Shown here: one piece after another, positions 7,293-14,282 of the stretch | Position numbering within the stretch: the first letter of the stretch is position 1 | Layout: each line of letters opens with the position of its first letter | NCBI GenBank assembly: GCA_963727465.1 | Contig: CAVSGL010000014.1 | Coordinates: 1-61,014, forward strand | DNA: 61,014 bases | Direction of reading: 5' to 3' | Source: VRUE01 sp963727465 | GTDB lineage: Bacteria > Actinomycetota > Thermoleophilia > Solirubrobacterales > 70-9 | The notes under the pieces: model-generated | The model's input: only the letters and a program-made list of their open reading frames with translations | Database searches by the model: none | What the model was told of the DNA's origin: nothing | Position numbers and translations under genes: made by a program

Positions 7293-8034
7293 ACCGCCGG
7301 TCGCGATCCTCTGCGGAGGGCGCGGCACGCGTCTGCGTGAGCGCACGGAGTCGATCCCGAAGGCGCTGGTCGAGATCGGCGGCATGCCGATCGTCTGGCA
7401 TGTCCTGGGCATCTACATCGCGCAGGGCTTCAGCCGCTTTCTCCTGGCCACCGGCTACCTTGGCGACGCCATCGTGGATTTTGTCGATGGGCACGCGTGG
7501 CCGAAGGGCATCTCGGTCGAGTGCCTGGACACCGGCGTCGACACCCCGACCGGAGGGCGCATCGCGGCGCTTTCCGAGCGGCTGGATGGGAGGTTCTGCG
7601 CCACCTACGCCGATGGCGTCGCCGACGTGGACCTCCGCGCCCTGCTGGATTTCCATTCCGAACAGGGTCGTCTGGCGACGATGACCGTCGTGCGGCCTCA
7701 TCTCCAGTGGGGGGTGGCCGAAATCGGAGACGACGATGCAATCGACGGCTTCGCCGAGAAGCCACGCAGCGAGCACTGGATCAATGGCGGGTTCTTCGTC
7801 TTCGAGCCGGGCGCGCTCGGGTATCTGGAACCAGACAGCGTGCTCGAGCGGGAGCCGCTTGCGCGTCTCGCCGCGGATGGGCAGCTCTCCGCCCACCGGC
7901 ACGAGGGCTTCTGGGACTGCATGGACACCTACAAGGACGCCGTGACGTTGAACGACCTCTGGGCCGCCGGCGACGCGCCGTGGCGAGTTTCCCCCCCAAA
8001 TAGGCGGGGAAACTCGCCACAGGGGGCGGCATGA
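7285..8034 (+). CDS. Sugar-1-phosphate nucleotidyltransferase, glucose-1-phosphate cytidylyltransferase-like
   Basis: The 249-aa protein opens with the nucleotidyltransferase signature ILCGGRGTRLRERTE and IPKALVEIGGMPIVWH, close to RfbF-type glucose-1-phosphate cytidylyltransferases, which make CDP-glucose; later motifs VADVDLRALLDFH, GFAEKP and NGGFFVFEP also fit. The next gene resembles CDP-glucose 4,6-dehydratase, which supports the call. The GTG start lies inside the last codons of the sulfur-carrier gene (8-nt overlap). The last ~17 codons are made largely of a perfect palindrome (7981-8019), so the native C terminus was probably near Trp233. Third-position choice looks less GC-strict here than in the flanking genes. 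Confidence 0.75.
   Translation: MAKPPVAILCGGRGTRLRERTESIPKALVEIGGMPIVWHVLGIYIAQGFSRFLLATGYLGDAIVDFVDGHAWPKGISVECLDTGVDTPTGGRIAALSERLDGRFCATYADGVADVDLRALLDFHSEQGRLATMTVVRPHLQWGVAEIGDDDAIDGFAEKPRSEHWINGGFFVFEPGALGYLEPDSVLEREPLARLAADGQLSAHRHEGFWDCMDTYKDAVTLNDLWAAGDAPWRVSPPNRRGNSPQGAA
7981..8019 (+). repeat. 39-bp perfect inverted repeat inside the cytidylyltransferase C terminus
   Basis: Left arm TGGCGAGTTTCCCC (7981-7994) and right arm GGGGAAACTCGCCA (8006-8019) are exact reverse complements around an 11-base centre. The element is 13 codons long and is read in frame as part of the protein tail. It is not followed by a T-tract, so it is a poor terminator. It resembles an inserted palindromic element rather than a normal coding stretch. 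Confidence 0.8.
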
Positions 8035-9029
8035 GCCGGGCGCTGGTCAGCGGCGCGCACGGATTCGTCGGCTCGCACCTGGCGCGGGCGCTGCTCGCGA
8101 GCGGTGAGCAGGTGCGGGCGCTCGACCGCCCGGCGCCGCGGATCGCCGACGTCGGCGGCGAGCGGCTCTCGGGTCTGGACCTGCTCGGCATCCGCGGCGA
8201 GGTCGAGCTGGTCGAGGCCGACCTGCGCGACGCCGAGGCGGTGGCGGCGGCGGTCGCCGGCGTCGACGCGGTCTTCCACCTCGCCGCGCAGACGATCGTC
8301 GGGGTGGCGCGCCGCTCGCCGCTGGAGACCTTCGAGGTCAACGTGCGCGGCGCCTGGAACGTGTTCGAGGCCTGTCGGGAGCACGACGTCGCGCGGGTCG
8401 TCTTCGCCTCCTCCGACAAGGCGTACGGGTCGAGCCCCGAGCTGCCCTACCGGGAGGACTTCCCGCTGCGCGCCGCATACCCGTACGACGCGAGCAAGGC
8501 GGCGGCCGACACGATCGCCCGCAGCTACGCCAACGCCTACGGCCTGCCGCTGGCGGTCACCCGCTTCGCCAACGTCTACGGCGGGGGCGACCTCAACTTC
8601 TCGCGGCTGATCCCGGAGACCGTCGTCGCGCTGCTCGAAGGCCGTGCCCCCGCGATCCGCTCGGACGGCAGCCCCGAACGCGACTTCCTCCACGTCGACG
8701 ACGCTGTCGCCGCCTACCTGGCGATCGCCGATGCGCTGGACAGCGGCGCGGCGCGGGAGGCGTTCAACGCCGGCGGCGAGCGCCCGCACTCGGTGCGCGA
8801 GGTGGTCGAGCTGATCTGCGCGGCGGCGGGCGGCGAGGTCGAGCCCGACTTCCAGGGCGAGGGCAACCCCGACGGCGAGATCGACCGCCAGTTCGTCGAC
8901 TCGTCGAAGCTGCGCGAGCTGACCGGCTGGCGCCCCCGGGTCGAACTCGCCGACGGCCTCGCCGGCACGCTGGCCTGGTACCGCGACCACCCGGAGGCCC
9001 GCCCCAACCCATCGCTGTCGAGGTTTTAA
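8031..9029 (+). CDS. NAD-dependent nucleotide-sugar epimerase/dehydratase, CDP-glucose 4,6-dehydratase-like
   Basis: The 332-aa extended SDR protein has the Rossmann motif GAHGFVGSHL at the N terminus, the catalytic Tyr-x3-Lys in YPYDASK, and FASSDKAYGSS, a signature close to RfbG-type CDP-glucose 4,6-dehydratases (SDKxYG). It would turn CDP-glucose into the 4-keto-6-deoxy sugar for envelope polysaccharide. Its ATG overlaps the upstream cytidylyltransferase stop (ATGA), so the two act as a unit. The final residues and the TAA stop at 9027-9029 fall inside a palindromic repeat element. Other NDP-sugar substrates are possible. Confidence 0.8.
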   Translation: MSRALVSGAHGFVGSHLARALLASGEQVRALDRPAPRIADVGGERLSGLDLLGIRGEVELVEADLRDAEAVAAAVAGVDAVFHLAAQTIVGVARRSPLETFEVNVRGAWNVFEACREHDVARVVFASSDKAYGSSPELPYREDFPLRAAYPYDASKAAADTIARSYANAYGLPLAVTRFANVYGGGDLNFSRLIPETVVALLEGRAPAIRSDGSPERDFLHVDDAVAAYLAIADALDSGAAREAFNAGGERPHSVREVVELICAAAGGEVEPDFQGEGNPDGEIDRQFVDSSKLRELTGWRPRVELADGLAGTLAWYRDHPEARPNPSLSRF

Positions 9030-9056
9030 TCGCTATGCGACGAAAACCTCTACCGC
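9014..9056. repeat. Palindromic element, copy 1 (over the dehydratase stop codon)
   Basis: Arms GCTGTCGAGGTTTT (9014-9027) and AAAACCTCTACCGC (9043-9056) pair at 12 of 14 positions around the 15-base centre at 9028-9042, which contains TCGCTATGCGACG. The same 43-bp architecture, with a centre matching at 13 of 15 positions in the opposite orientation, occurs inside pyrK at 23922-23964. It provides the stop codon of the upstream gene. Confidence 0.85.
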
Positions 9057-9064
9057 ACAGCCTC

Positions 9065-9070
9065 TAGTCT
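9065..9070 (+). promoter_or_regulatory. Probable -10 element (TAGTCT) for the SRAP gene
   Basis: TAGTCT lies 10 nt before the ATG of the SRAP gene and there is no Shine-Dalgarno sequence between them, which predicts a leaderless or near-leaderless transcript. No good -35 is visible. Confidence 0.45.
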
Positions 9071-9080
9071 GGTCCCGGTC

Positions 9081-9833
9081 ATGTGCGGGCGTTTCACGGT
9101 CACGGCCAAGGACACGAAGACGATCGCCGACCGCTTCCAGGTCGAGCTCGAACGTTCGCTCGAGCGCAACGAGAAAGGGCTCGACCGCTACAACGTCGCC
9201 CCGACCCAGGAGGTGCTGACGGTTCGCTCTTCGCCCGACCCGGACGAGGCCGCGACCGGCGAGCGCGAGGCGCGGATGATGCGCTGGGGATTGGTGCCGC
9301 GCTGGGCCAAGGACCTCAAGGTCGGCTATCGGATGATCAACGCCAAAGCCGAGAACCTCGAGTCGAGCCGCGCCTACTCGCCGCTGGTCGGCAAGTTTCG
9401 CCACCGCTGCCTGATCGTCGCCGACGGCTTCTACGAGTGGATGAAGGCTGAGGACCCGAAGCAGCCGCGCCAGCCCTGGCGCTTCGTCGTCGACGGCGGC
9501 GAGCCCTTCGCCTTCGCCGGGCTCTGCACCCGCAAGGAGTGGACGGACGAGGAGGACCGCGGCTTCGAGGACGGCTGGCTCTACAGCTGCACGATCGTCA
9601 CCACGACCCCGAACGCCGTCGTCGCCCCGGTCCACGACCGGATGCCGGCGATCCTGCCCGGCGCCGACGCCGAGGCCGCCTGGCTGCGCCCCGACCTGAG
9701 CGCCGCCGACGCGATCGCGATGTGCGGTCCGCTGCCCGCCTCGCGCATGGAGGGGGCGCCGGCGAACCCGAAGCTGAACAAGGTCGGCAAGGGGATCGAG
9801 GGGCCGGAGCTGCTGGTCGCCCCGGAGTCCTGA
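9081..9833 (+). CDS. SRAP-domain protein (HMCES/YedK family)
   Basis: The 250-aa product begins MCGRFT, placing the catalytic Cys at residue 2 after Met removal, and carries the other SRAP hallmarks: YNVAPTQ, RWGLVPRWAKD, the INAKAENLESS loop, GFYEW, and VHDRMPAIL with the active-site His. These proteins form a stable thiazolidine link to abasic sites in single-stranded DNA and so protect against strand breaks during replication. It stands alone between the dehydratase gene and the convergent antiporter gene, with its own -10 element 10 nt upstream of ATG. Confidence 0.93.
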   Translation: MCGRFTVTAKDTKTIADRFQVELERSLERNEKGLDRYNVAPTQEVLTVRSSPDPDEAATGEREARMMRWGLVPRWAKDLKVGYRMINAKAENLESSRAYSPLVGKFRHRCLIVADGFYEWMKAEDPKQPRQPWRFVVDGGEPFAFAGLCTRKEWTDEEDRGFEDGWLYSCTIVTTTPNAVVAPVHDRMPAILPGADAEAAWLRPDLSAADAIAMCGPLPASRMEGAPANPKLNKVGKGIEGPELLVAPES

Positions 9834-9840
9834 GGGCGGC

Positions 9841-11640
9841 TCAGGGTTCGGGCACGACCAGCACCGCGGCTCCGGGCGGTGGCTGTGGCGGATCCGCGAG
9901 CAGCTCCCAGGAGGCGGCGGGCATCACGCAGAGCTCGCCGGGCCCGAGCTCGGCGACCTTGGCGCCGCCGTCGGCGCCGAGCCGAGCGGCGAGCTCGGCG
10001 GCGACCTTCGAAGCGGGCGAGTCGCCGTCGGCGTCGAGGCGGACGCGGTCGATCCGCTCGGCGTCGCCGATCAGGATCGCGACCGGCGCCGGGATCGCGG
10101 CCGCGATCGTCTCGCCGGCGCCACCGAATGCGGATGCGGCTTCCGGGTGCTGGCCGACGAGGGCCAGCGAGGCGCGCTCGGCGGCGGCGGCGTTGACGAT
10201 TCCTTCGGGGAGCGACTCGTGCACCAGCAGAGTCGGTTCGGCGTCGATGTCCGCGGCGAAGGCCGCCTCGCCGAGCTCGGTGAGCAGCGCCTGCCGGGAC
10301 GGCGCTTCGTCTGGCGGGCTGGCGAGCAGCCCGTGGACCACGCCGCTGTCCGGGGCGGCGATCCGGCGGGCGAGCGAGAAGGCGAGCGGCGCCTGGGCGG
10401 GGTCCTCCACGGTGACGACGACCCGTTCGCCAAGGCGCCCGGCGTGCTCCGGCGGCTGGACCCGCTTGACGGAGCGGTCGACGAGCAGGGTGCCGACGAC
10501 GATCGAGGCGAGGATCAGGATCAGCACCGCATTGACCACCGATTGGTCGAAGAGGCCGATTTCAAAGCCGACGATCGTCGCCGCCAGGGCGGCTGCCGCC
10601 TGCGGCACGGTCAGGCCCAGCATCAGGTTGGCCTGCGCCTCGCTGTAGCCGAAGGCCAGCTTGGCCAGGCGCGAGGCGATCGCCTTGCCGCCGATGCTGG
10701 CGAGGACGAAGAGGCCGCCGAGCTTCAGCGTTTCGCCCTGGACCATCACCGCGGGATCGAGCAGCATCCCGACCGAGACGAGGAAGATCGGGATGAAGAC
10801 GGCGGCGCCGAAGAAGTCGATCCGCTCCATCAGCGGGCCTTCGTTCGGCACCAGCCGGTTCAGCGCCAGGCCGGCGAAGAAGGCGCCGACGATCCCCTCG
10901 ACGCCGAAACTTTCGGCGAGCGTCGCGGCGGCGAGGAAGGAGGCGATCGCGATCAGGTAGCGGACGATCCGGTCGGTGCCGAGGTGGCGAAAGGCGAGTC
11001 GCGCCAGGCGCGGCAGTGCCAGCAGGGCGAAGGCGACGAGGACGACGAGGCCGATGACGATCTGCAGCGCGATCTCAGCGGTCGAGCCGCCCGCCACCTG
11101 CGAGCCCGAGACCGCGGCGAGGACGGTCAGCGTGGCGGTGTCGGTCAGCACGGTGGCGCCGACCGCGGTGGCGACGCCGCGGTCGGCCGAGAGCCCGGCG
11201 CCGCGCGCGGTCGGGTAGAGCAACAGGGTGTAGGAGGCGAGCAGCGCGCCAAGCAGCAGCGTTGCGGGGAGGCTCCAGCCGAGACCCGTTCCGACGGCGA
11301 CGCCGAGCGCCATCGGCGTCGCGAAGGCGATCGCGGCAAAGCCGAGCACCGATTTGCGGTGCACGCGCACGAGGCCGAGGTCGAGCTCGACCCCGGCGAC
11401 GAACATCAGGTAGAGCAGCCCGAGCTGCCCCAGCTCGGGCACGGTGGTGTCGCCGGCGCCGATCAGGTCGAGGCCGTGCGACCCGATCACGAAGCCGCCG
11501 ACCAGCAGCCCGATGATCCCGGGGATCCGCGCCCGTCGCATCAGCGGCGGCCCGACGATCACGACCGCGAAGAGGATCAGGAACTCCCAGGCGGCGCCCT
11601 CGGGGGAGTTGACGGAGACGGCGGCGAGGGTGTCGGTCAT
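9841..11640 (-). CDS. CPA2-type cation:proton antiporter with C-terminal soluble domain
   Basis: The 599-aa protein begins with about 400 residues of hydrophobic helices of the Na_H_Exchanger/KefB type (FLILFAVVIVGPPLM, MFVAGVELDLGLVRVH, GIVGAFFAGLALNRLVPNEGPLMERI), followed by a soluble tail from about residue 425 that looks like a universal-stress-protein-like or nucleotide-binding regulatory domain (VVVTVEDPAQAPLAFSLARRI). CPA2 antiporters exchange K+ or Na+ for H+ across the inner membrane. Its ATG overlaps the stop of the solute-binding lipoprotein gene (ATGA), which is an unusual partner. It converges closely on the SRAP gene. Ion specificity unknown. Confidence 0.87.
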   Translation of the reverse strand: MTDTLAAVSVNSPEGAAWEFLILFAVVIVGPPLMRRARIPGIIGLLVGGFVIGSHGLDLIGAGDTTVPELGQLGLLYLMFVAGVELDLGLVRVHRKSVLGFAAIAFATPMALGVAVGTGLGWSLPATLLLGALLASYTLLLYPTARGAGLSADRGVATAVGATVLTDTATLTVLAAVSGSQVAGGSTAEIALQIVIGLVVLVAFALLALPRLARLAFRHLGTDRIVRYLIAIASFLAAATLAESFGVEGIVGAFFAGLALNRLVPNEGPLMERIDFFGAAVFIPIFLVSVGMLLDPAVMVQGETLKLGGLFVLASIGGKAIASRLAKLAFGYSEAQANLMLGLTVPQAAAALAATIVGFEIGLFDQSVVNAVLILILASIVVGTLLVDRSVKRVQPPEHAGRLGERVVVTVEDPAQAPLAFSLARRIAAPDSGVVHGLLASPPDEAPSRQALLTELGEAAFAADIDAEPTLLVHESLPEGIVNAAAAERASLALVGQHPEAASAFGGAGETIAAAIPAPVAILIGDAERIDRVRLDADGDSPASKVAAELAARLGADGGAKVAELGPGELCVMPAASWELLADPPQPPPGAAVLVVPEP

Positions 11641-12452
11641 CGCGAGGTTCGCAGCAGCGGCAGGGCGTGTTCGGAGTTGGCCGCGTCCGGCCCGACCCAC
11701 TCGTCGAGCAGGTCGTGGATCGTGCCGTCGGCGATGAAGGCGCGCATCGCCGAGTCGACCGCTTCGACGTTGTCCGACCCCTTCGGCAGCGCTGCGGCGA
11801 TCGGCTCGGCGCCGGGTAGCTGGGAGACCGCTTCCAGCTTGCCGCCGGAGCGATCGGCGATCGCGACGGCGAGCGGCAGGTCGAAGAGCACAGCGTCGAC
11901 CTTGCCGGCTTCGAGCGCCGTCAGCATCCGGTCGTGGTTGTCGTAGATCCTGGTCGTCGGTTCGGGGGCGATCCTGTTGGCGATCGTCTCGACGAAGGTC
12001 GTGCCGCGGACGGCGCCCCAGCGCAGCTCCTGGGCAGTGGCCAGATCGGGGACCTTGGTGCCGCCGCGGACGACGACGGTCGGCGGCGAGTCGAGGTAGG
12101 GCGAGGAGAAGTCGAGCGCCGCTTCGCGTTCGGCGGTCGGGGTCAGCAGCGAGAGGCCGAGGTCGGCGCCGCCCAGGTTGCCGGCGACGATGCGGTGGAA
12201 GTGGACGAGCCTGATCCGCACGGAGTCGAGGCCGAAGCGCTCGGCGAGCTTGCGGGCGAGCTCGTATTCGAAACCGCCGGTCGGCTTGCGCACGCTGCCT
12301 TCCCAGAAGTCGGCGGTCGGAACCGTCGAGGTGGCGACGGTCAGCACGCCAGGCCGGGCGGGCGTGAACTCGCCGGCCGAGCCGGAGATCGAGCCGCACC
12401 CGGCGAGCGCGAGCGCGGCCAGCAGGGCGAATGCGGCGGGCAGTCGGCGCAG
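11637..12452 (-). CDS. Solute-binding lipoprotein (SBP family 3), probable CTG start
   Basis: The mature part matches family-3 amino-acid-type periplasmic binding proteins: GGFEYELARKLAERFG, VRIRLVHF, GGADLGLSLLTPTAERE, LDFSSPYLDS. The only in-frame NTG codons that keep the export signal are CTG codons: from CTG at 12452 the protein starts with two Arg, a hydrophobic run and a lipobox LALAGC with Cys19. AGGGG (12462-12466) lies 9 nt before this CTG. The first GTG (12347) would delete the signal and leave a cytoplasmic binding protein. The gene is in the same frame as the upstream gene, whose TAG stop ends 6 nt before the CTG. No ABC permease or ATPase is adjacent; an antiporter is. Confidence 0.75.
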   Translation of the reverse strand: MRRLPAAFALLAALALAGCGSISGSAGEFTPARPGVLTVATSTVPTADFWEGSVRKPTGGFEYELARKLAERFGLDSVRIRLVHFHRIVAGNLGGADLGLSLLTPTAEREAALDFSSPYLDSPPTVVVRGGTKVPDLATAQELRWGAVRGTTFVETIANRIAPEPTTRIYDNHDRMLTALEAGKVDAVLFDLPLAVAIADRSGGKLEAVSQLPGAEPIAAALPKGSDNVEAVDSAMRAFIADGTIHDLLDEWVGPDAANSEHALPLLRTSR

Positions 12453-12458
12453 GGCGCG

Positions 12459-13181
12459 CTACCCCTGGCGGCCCAGCGACCCGGCGCGGCGCACGGTGGC
12501 GGCGCCGCCGCTGTTTTCGAGCGTGCAGGAGACGTGCGCTTCGGGCTTGCCGGTGGCGCGCCAGAAGGACGCGAAGCCAAGCTCGAGCGGCTGCGCCGGA
12601 CGGCCTTCCGGCAGGCCCCACTGCCATTCCTGCGAGGTCGTGCTGTAGGCGGCCCAGCTGACGACGACGCCGGGCAGCGCGGTGAAGACCGGGAAGGCGT
12701 CTTCGAATTCGAGCGAGGCGTATTCGGCGCCGCGGATCGGCAGCCGGATGCCGACGCTTCCCGGCACGTCCTGCTTGGTCAGGTTGTATTCGCCGCTCGA
12801 GCGCGGGAAGGCGCCGCGGCTGTTGACGGTGCGCCCGAGCTCGGACCGCGGTCCGCCGCGCATGCGGCAGCGCACCCGCGCCTGGCCGACCGCGGCGCCG
12901 GCCGAGATCGTCAGCACCGAGGTCACCCGATAGACCCGTTCCCCGTTGATGTTCTCTTCGGTCGCCCGGATCCCGCCGTCGCCGAGCCGCATCGAGCCGC
13001 CCCCGGGGATCGCCGCCGGCCGCGAGTCCGGCAACGGCGATTTCGCCTCCCATTCGAGCTTCACCGACGACCCGCCGACCGATTCCGTCGCCAGCACGGC
13101 CGCCGCCAGCGTCGCGACCAGCCCGACCACGATCACGACGATCGCCCCCCGCGGCGGCCGGGTCTCGGTGAGAACGCTCAC
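12459..13181 (-). CDS. Membrane-anchored extracytoplasmic protein of unknown function
   Basis: The 240-aa product starts from GTG with a short Arg-containing cytoplasmic tail, one hydrophobic helix IVVIVVGLVATLAAAVLA (residues ~14-31), then an extracytoplasmic beta-rich domain. Two Cys residues (RVRCRMRG and HVSCTLEN) may form a disulfide. I recognise no family. It is the first gene of a minus-strand set with the binding lipoprotein and the CPA2 antiporter and so may be part of the same envelope assembly. Its stop is TAG, and the next gene continues in the same frame after it. Confidence 0.6.
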   Translation of the reverse strand: MSVLTETRPPRGAIVVIVVGLVATLAAAVLATESVGGSSVKLEWEAKSPLPDSRPAAIPGGGSMRLGDGGIRATEENINGERVYRVTSVLTISAGAAVGQARVRCRMRGGPRSELGRTVNSRGAFPRSSGEYNLTKQDVPGSVGIRLPIRGAEYASLEFEDAFPVFTALPGVVVSWAAYSTTSQEWQWGLPEGRPAQPLELGFASFWRATGKPEAHVSCTLENSGGAATVRRAGSLGRQG

Positions 13182-13301
13182 GGCGCTGTATTAGACACGA
13201 CGACCGAGTCGGACCGCGGTTCGAGGAATTTCCTCAATGGCTGCGCAGAATCGGCACGTTTAGGTCTTGATCCGTTTGACCGTGCTACGGACGGTCAGTC
13301 A
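13182..13301. other. Divergent intergenic region with two small palindromes
   Basis: This 120-bp gap separates two divergent genes. It holds the palindrome GAGGAA-T-TTCCTC (13223-13235), which could be an operator, and a 7-bp hairpin TGACCGT...ACGGTCA (13277-13297) that ends five bases before the ATG of the plus-strand small gene. No convincing -35/-10 pair was found for either direction. Confidence 0.35.
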
Positions 13302-13703
13302 ATGAGCCGATCGAAGAAGCGCCTCAAAGGAAAGATGACCGAGCCGCCACATCCCCTGAACTGGCAGCCGATACTCAAGCTGGCCGGCAAACAGGGTGAG
13401 GACTTCATGCTGATGTTCGATGTCGAGCTGGAGGACGGACGCAGGCTGACGGCCTTCAAGCATTGGTGGACCAGGCGATACATCCACCTGACCTCAGATG
13501 GCCGAGCTTATGTTTATGAACATCGAGAGAAAGATGGAGAGACCGACTGGGCTTGGTATCGAGAGGTCGATCCCATCCAGCATCTCGACTTGGTGCTCCC
13601 ACACGGACAGCGGCTGGCCGAATATCGGGAACTCCAAGAGCGCGCCCGACAGGATTCGAACCTGTGGCCTCCGCTTCCGGAGAGCGGCGCTCTATCCAGC
13701 TGA
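13302..13703 (+). CDS. Hypothetical protein whose 3' end runs antisense into a tRNA gene
   Basis: From ATG 13302 the frame gives 133 residues. The first ~112 look like a genuine small soluble protein (charged start MSRSKKRLKGKM, then WQPILKLAG and LTAFKHWWTRRYIHLTSDGRAY). The last ~20 residues, including RQDSNLWPPLPESGALSS, are the antisense translation of the tRNA-Arg gene, so the natural stop appears to have been lost. This suggests a gene truncated or abutted by the tRNA, or one with a foreign tail. I recognise no family. The start is supported only by position after the hairpin at 13277-13297. Confidence 0.45.
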   Translation: MSRSKKRLKGKMTEPPHPLNWQPILKLAGKQGEDFMLMFDVELEDGRRLTAFKHWWTRRYIHLTSDGRAYVYEHREKDGETDWAWYREVDPIQHLDLVLPHGQRLAEYRELQERARQDSNLWPPLPESGALSS

Positions 13704-13714
13704 GCTACGGGCGC
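13641..13714 (-). tRNA. tRNA-Arg (anticodon CCG)
   Basis: Read on the minus strand the sequence folds as a full cloverleaf: acceptor GCGCCCG/CGGGCGC, D arm GCTC...GAGC, anticodon stem CCGCT/AGCGG around loop CTCCGGA (anticodon CCG, codon CGG), T arm ACAGG-TTCGAAT-CCTGT and discriminator G. The 3' CCA is not encoded. The gene lies antisense within the 3' end of the small ORF at 13302. Confidence 0.96.
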
Positions 13715-13800
13715 GTGGATGCAGCTTAGTTCTTCAAGAACGGGAGAGGGGCGACCGAACGTCTGTTCTGTCCGACCGAATACATAAGGTTTCGGGCGAA

Positions 13801-14271
13801 ATGGCGCGGCCGGGGAGCGGAAATGCGGGAGAGGCCAAGGTGTTGGCGGCGCTGGTTGAGCGTGGCTTCGACGTTCTGGTGCCATTCGGGGAGGGACAGC
13901 CCTACGACCTGGTCGTTCATCTCGGGGCTGCTGAGTTCCTGCGGGTCCAATGCAAGACGGCGTGGCTGCGGCAGGGCTGCGTGGTCTTCAACAGCCACAG
14001 CACCGATCACGGCCGCGGGGCGCAATCCTATGCTGGCCTCGCGGACATCTTCGGTGTCTACTACCCGCCGACTGAATCGGTCTATCTCGTGCCGATCGAG
14101 TCCGTCGCGCGATTCGAGGGCAGATTGCGCGTGACGCCAACGCGGAACAACCAGGAGCAGGGAGTCCGGCATGCAGTCGACTTCGAGATCGATCGCTGGC
14201 ACGTGGACTCGTTGCGCGAAGTCATGAGCACGGAATCGCCCCGGGATGAAGCGGCGCTGAGCGTCGCGTAG
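13801..14271 (+). CDS. PD-(D/E)XK nuclease, group I intron-associated endonuclease-like
   Basis: The 156-aa protein has the compact PD-(D/E)XK layout: GNAGEAKVLAALVERGFDVLVPFGEGQPYDLVVH (Asp in YDLVV) followed by EFLRVQCKTAW, the ExQxK half of the active site. This matches the small nuclease family first seen in group I introns such as those in cyanobacterial tRNA genes. Here it is free-standing, 87 bp from tRNA-Arg, and no group I intron core is evident around it. It may be a relic of a tRNA-associated mobile element or a stand-alone homing nuclease. ATG 13801 is chosen because a GAAATGGC start precedes the conserved helix by eight residues. Confidence 0.7.
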   Translation: MARPGSGNAGEAKVLAALVERGFDVLVPFGEGQPYDLVVHLGAAEFLRVQCKTAWLRQGCVVFNSHSTDHGRGAQSYAGLADIFGVYYPPTESVYLVPIESVARFEGRLRVTPTRNNQEQGVRHAVDFEIDRWHVDSLREVMSTESPRDEAALSVA

Positions 14272-14274
14272 GCT
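14269..14274 (+). promoter_or_regulatory. Probable -10 element (TAGGCT) for rnz
   Basis: TAGGCT overlaps the stop of the nuclease gene and sits 8 nt before the rnz ATG with no Shine-Dalgarno sequence between, the pattern of a near-leaderless start that recurs in this window. Confidence 0.4.
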
Positions 14275-14282
14275 CGCGGCCC

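Noticed and set aside
9841..13053. A single 1070-residue minus-strand protein spanning the antiporter and the genes upstream.
   Set aside because: The upstream half is an out-of-frame shadow of the lipoprotein and anchored-protein genes; the antiporter itself starts at 11640.
13498..14271. A longer nuclease gene starting upstream of the tRNA at 13498.
   Set aside because: The extra residues are read through the tRNA gene and intergenic DNA; ATG 13801 starts just before the conserved core.
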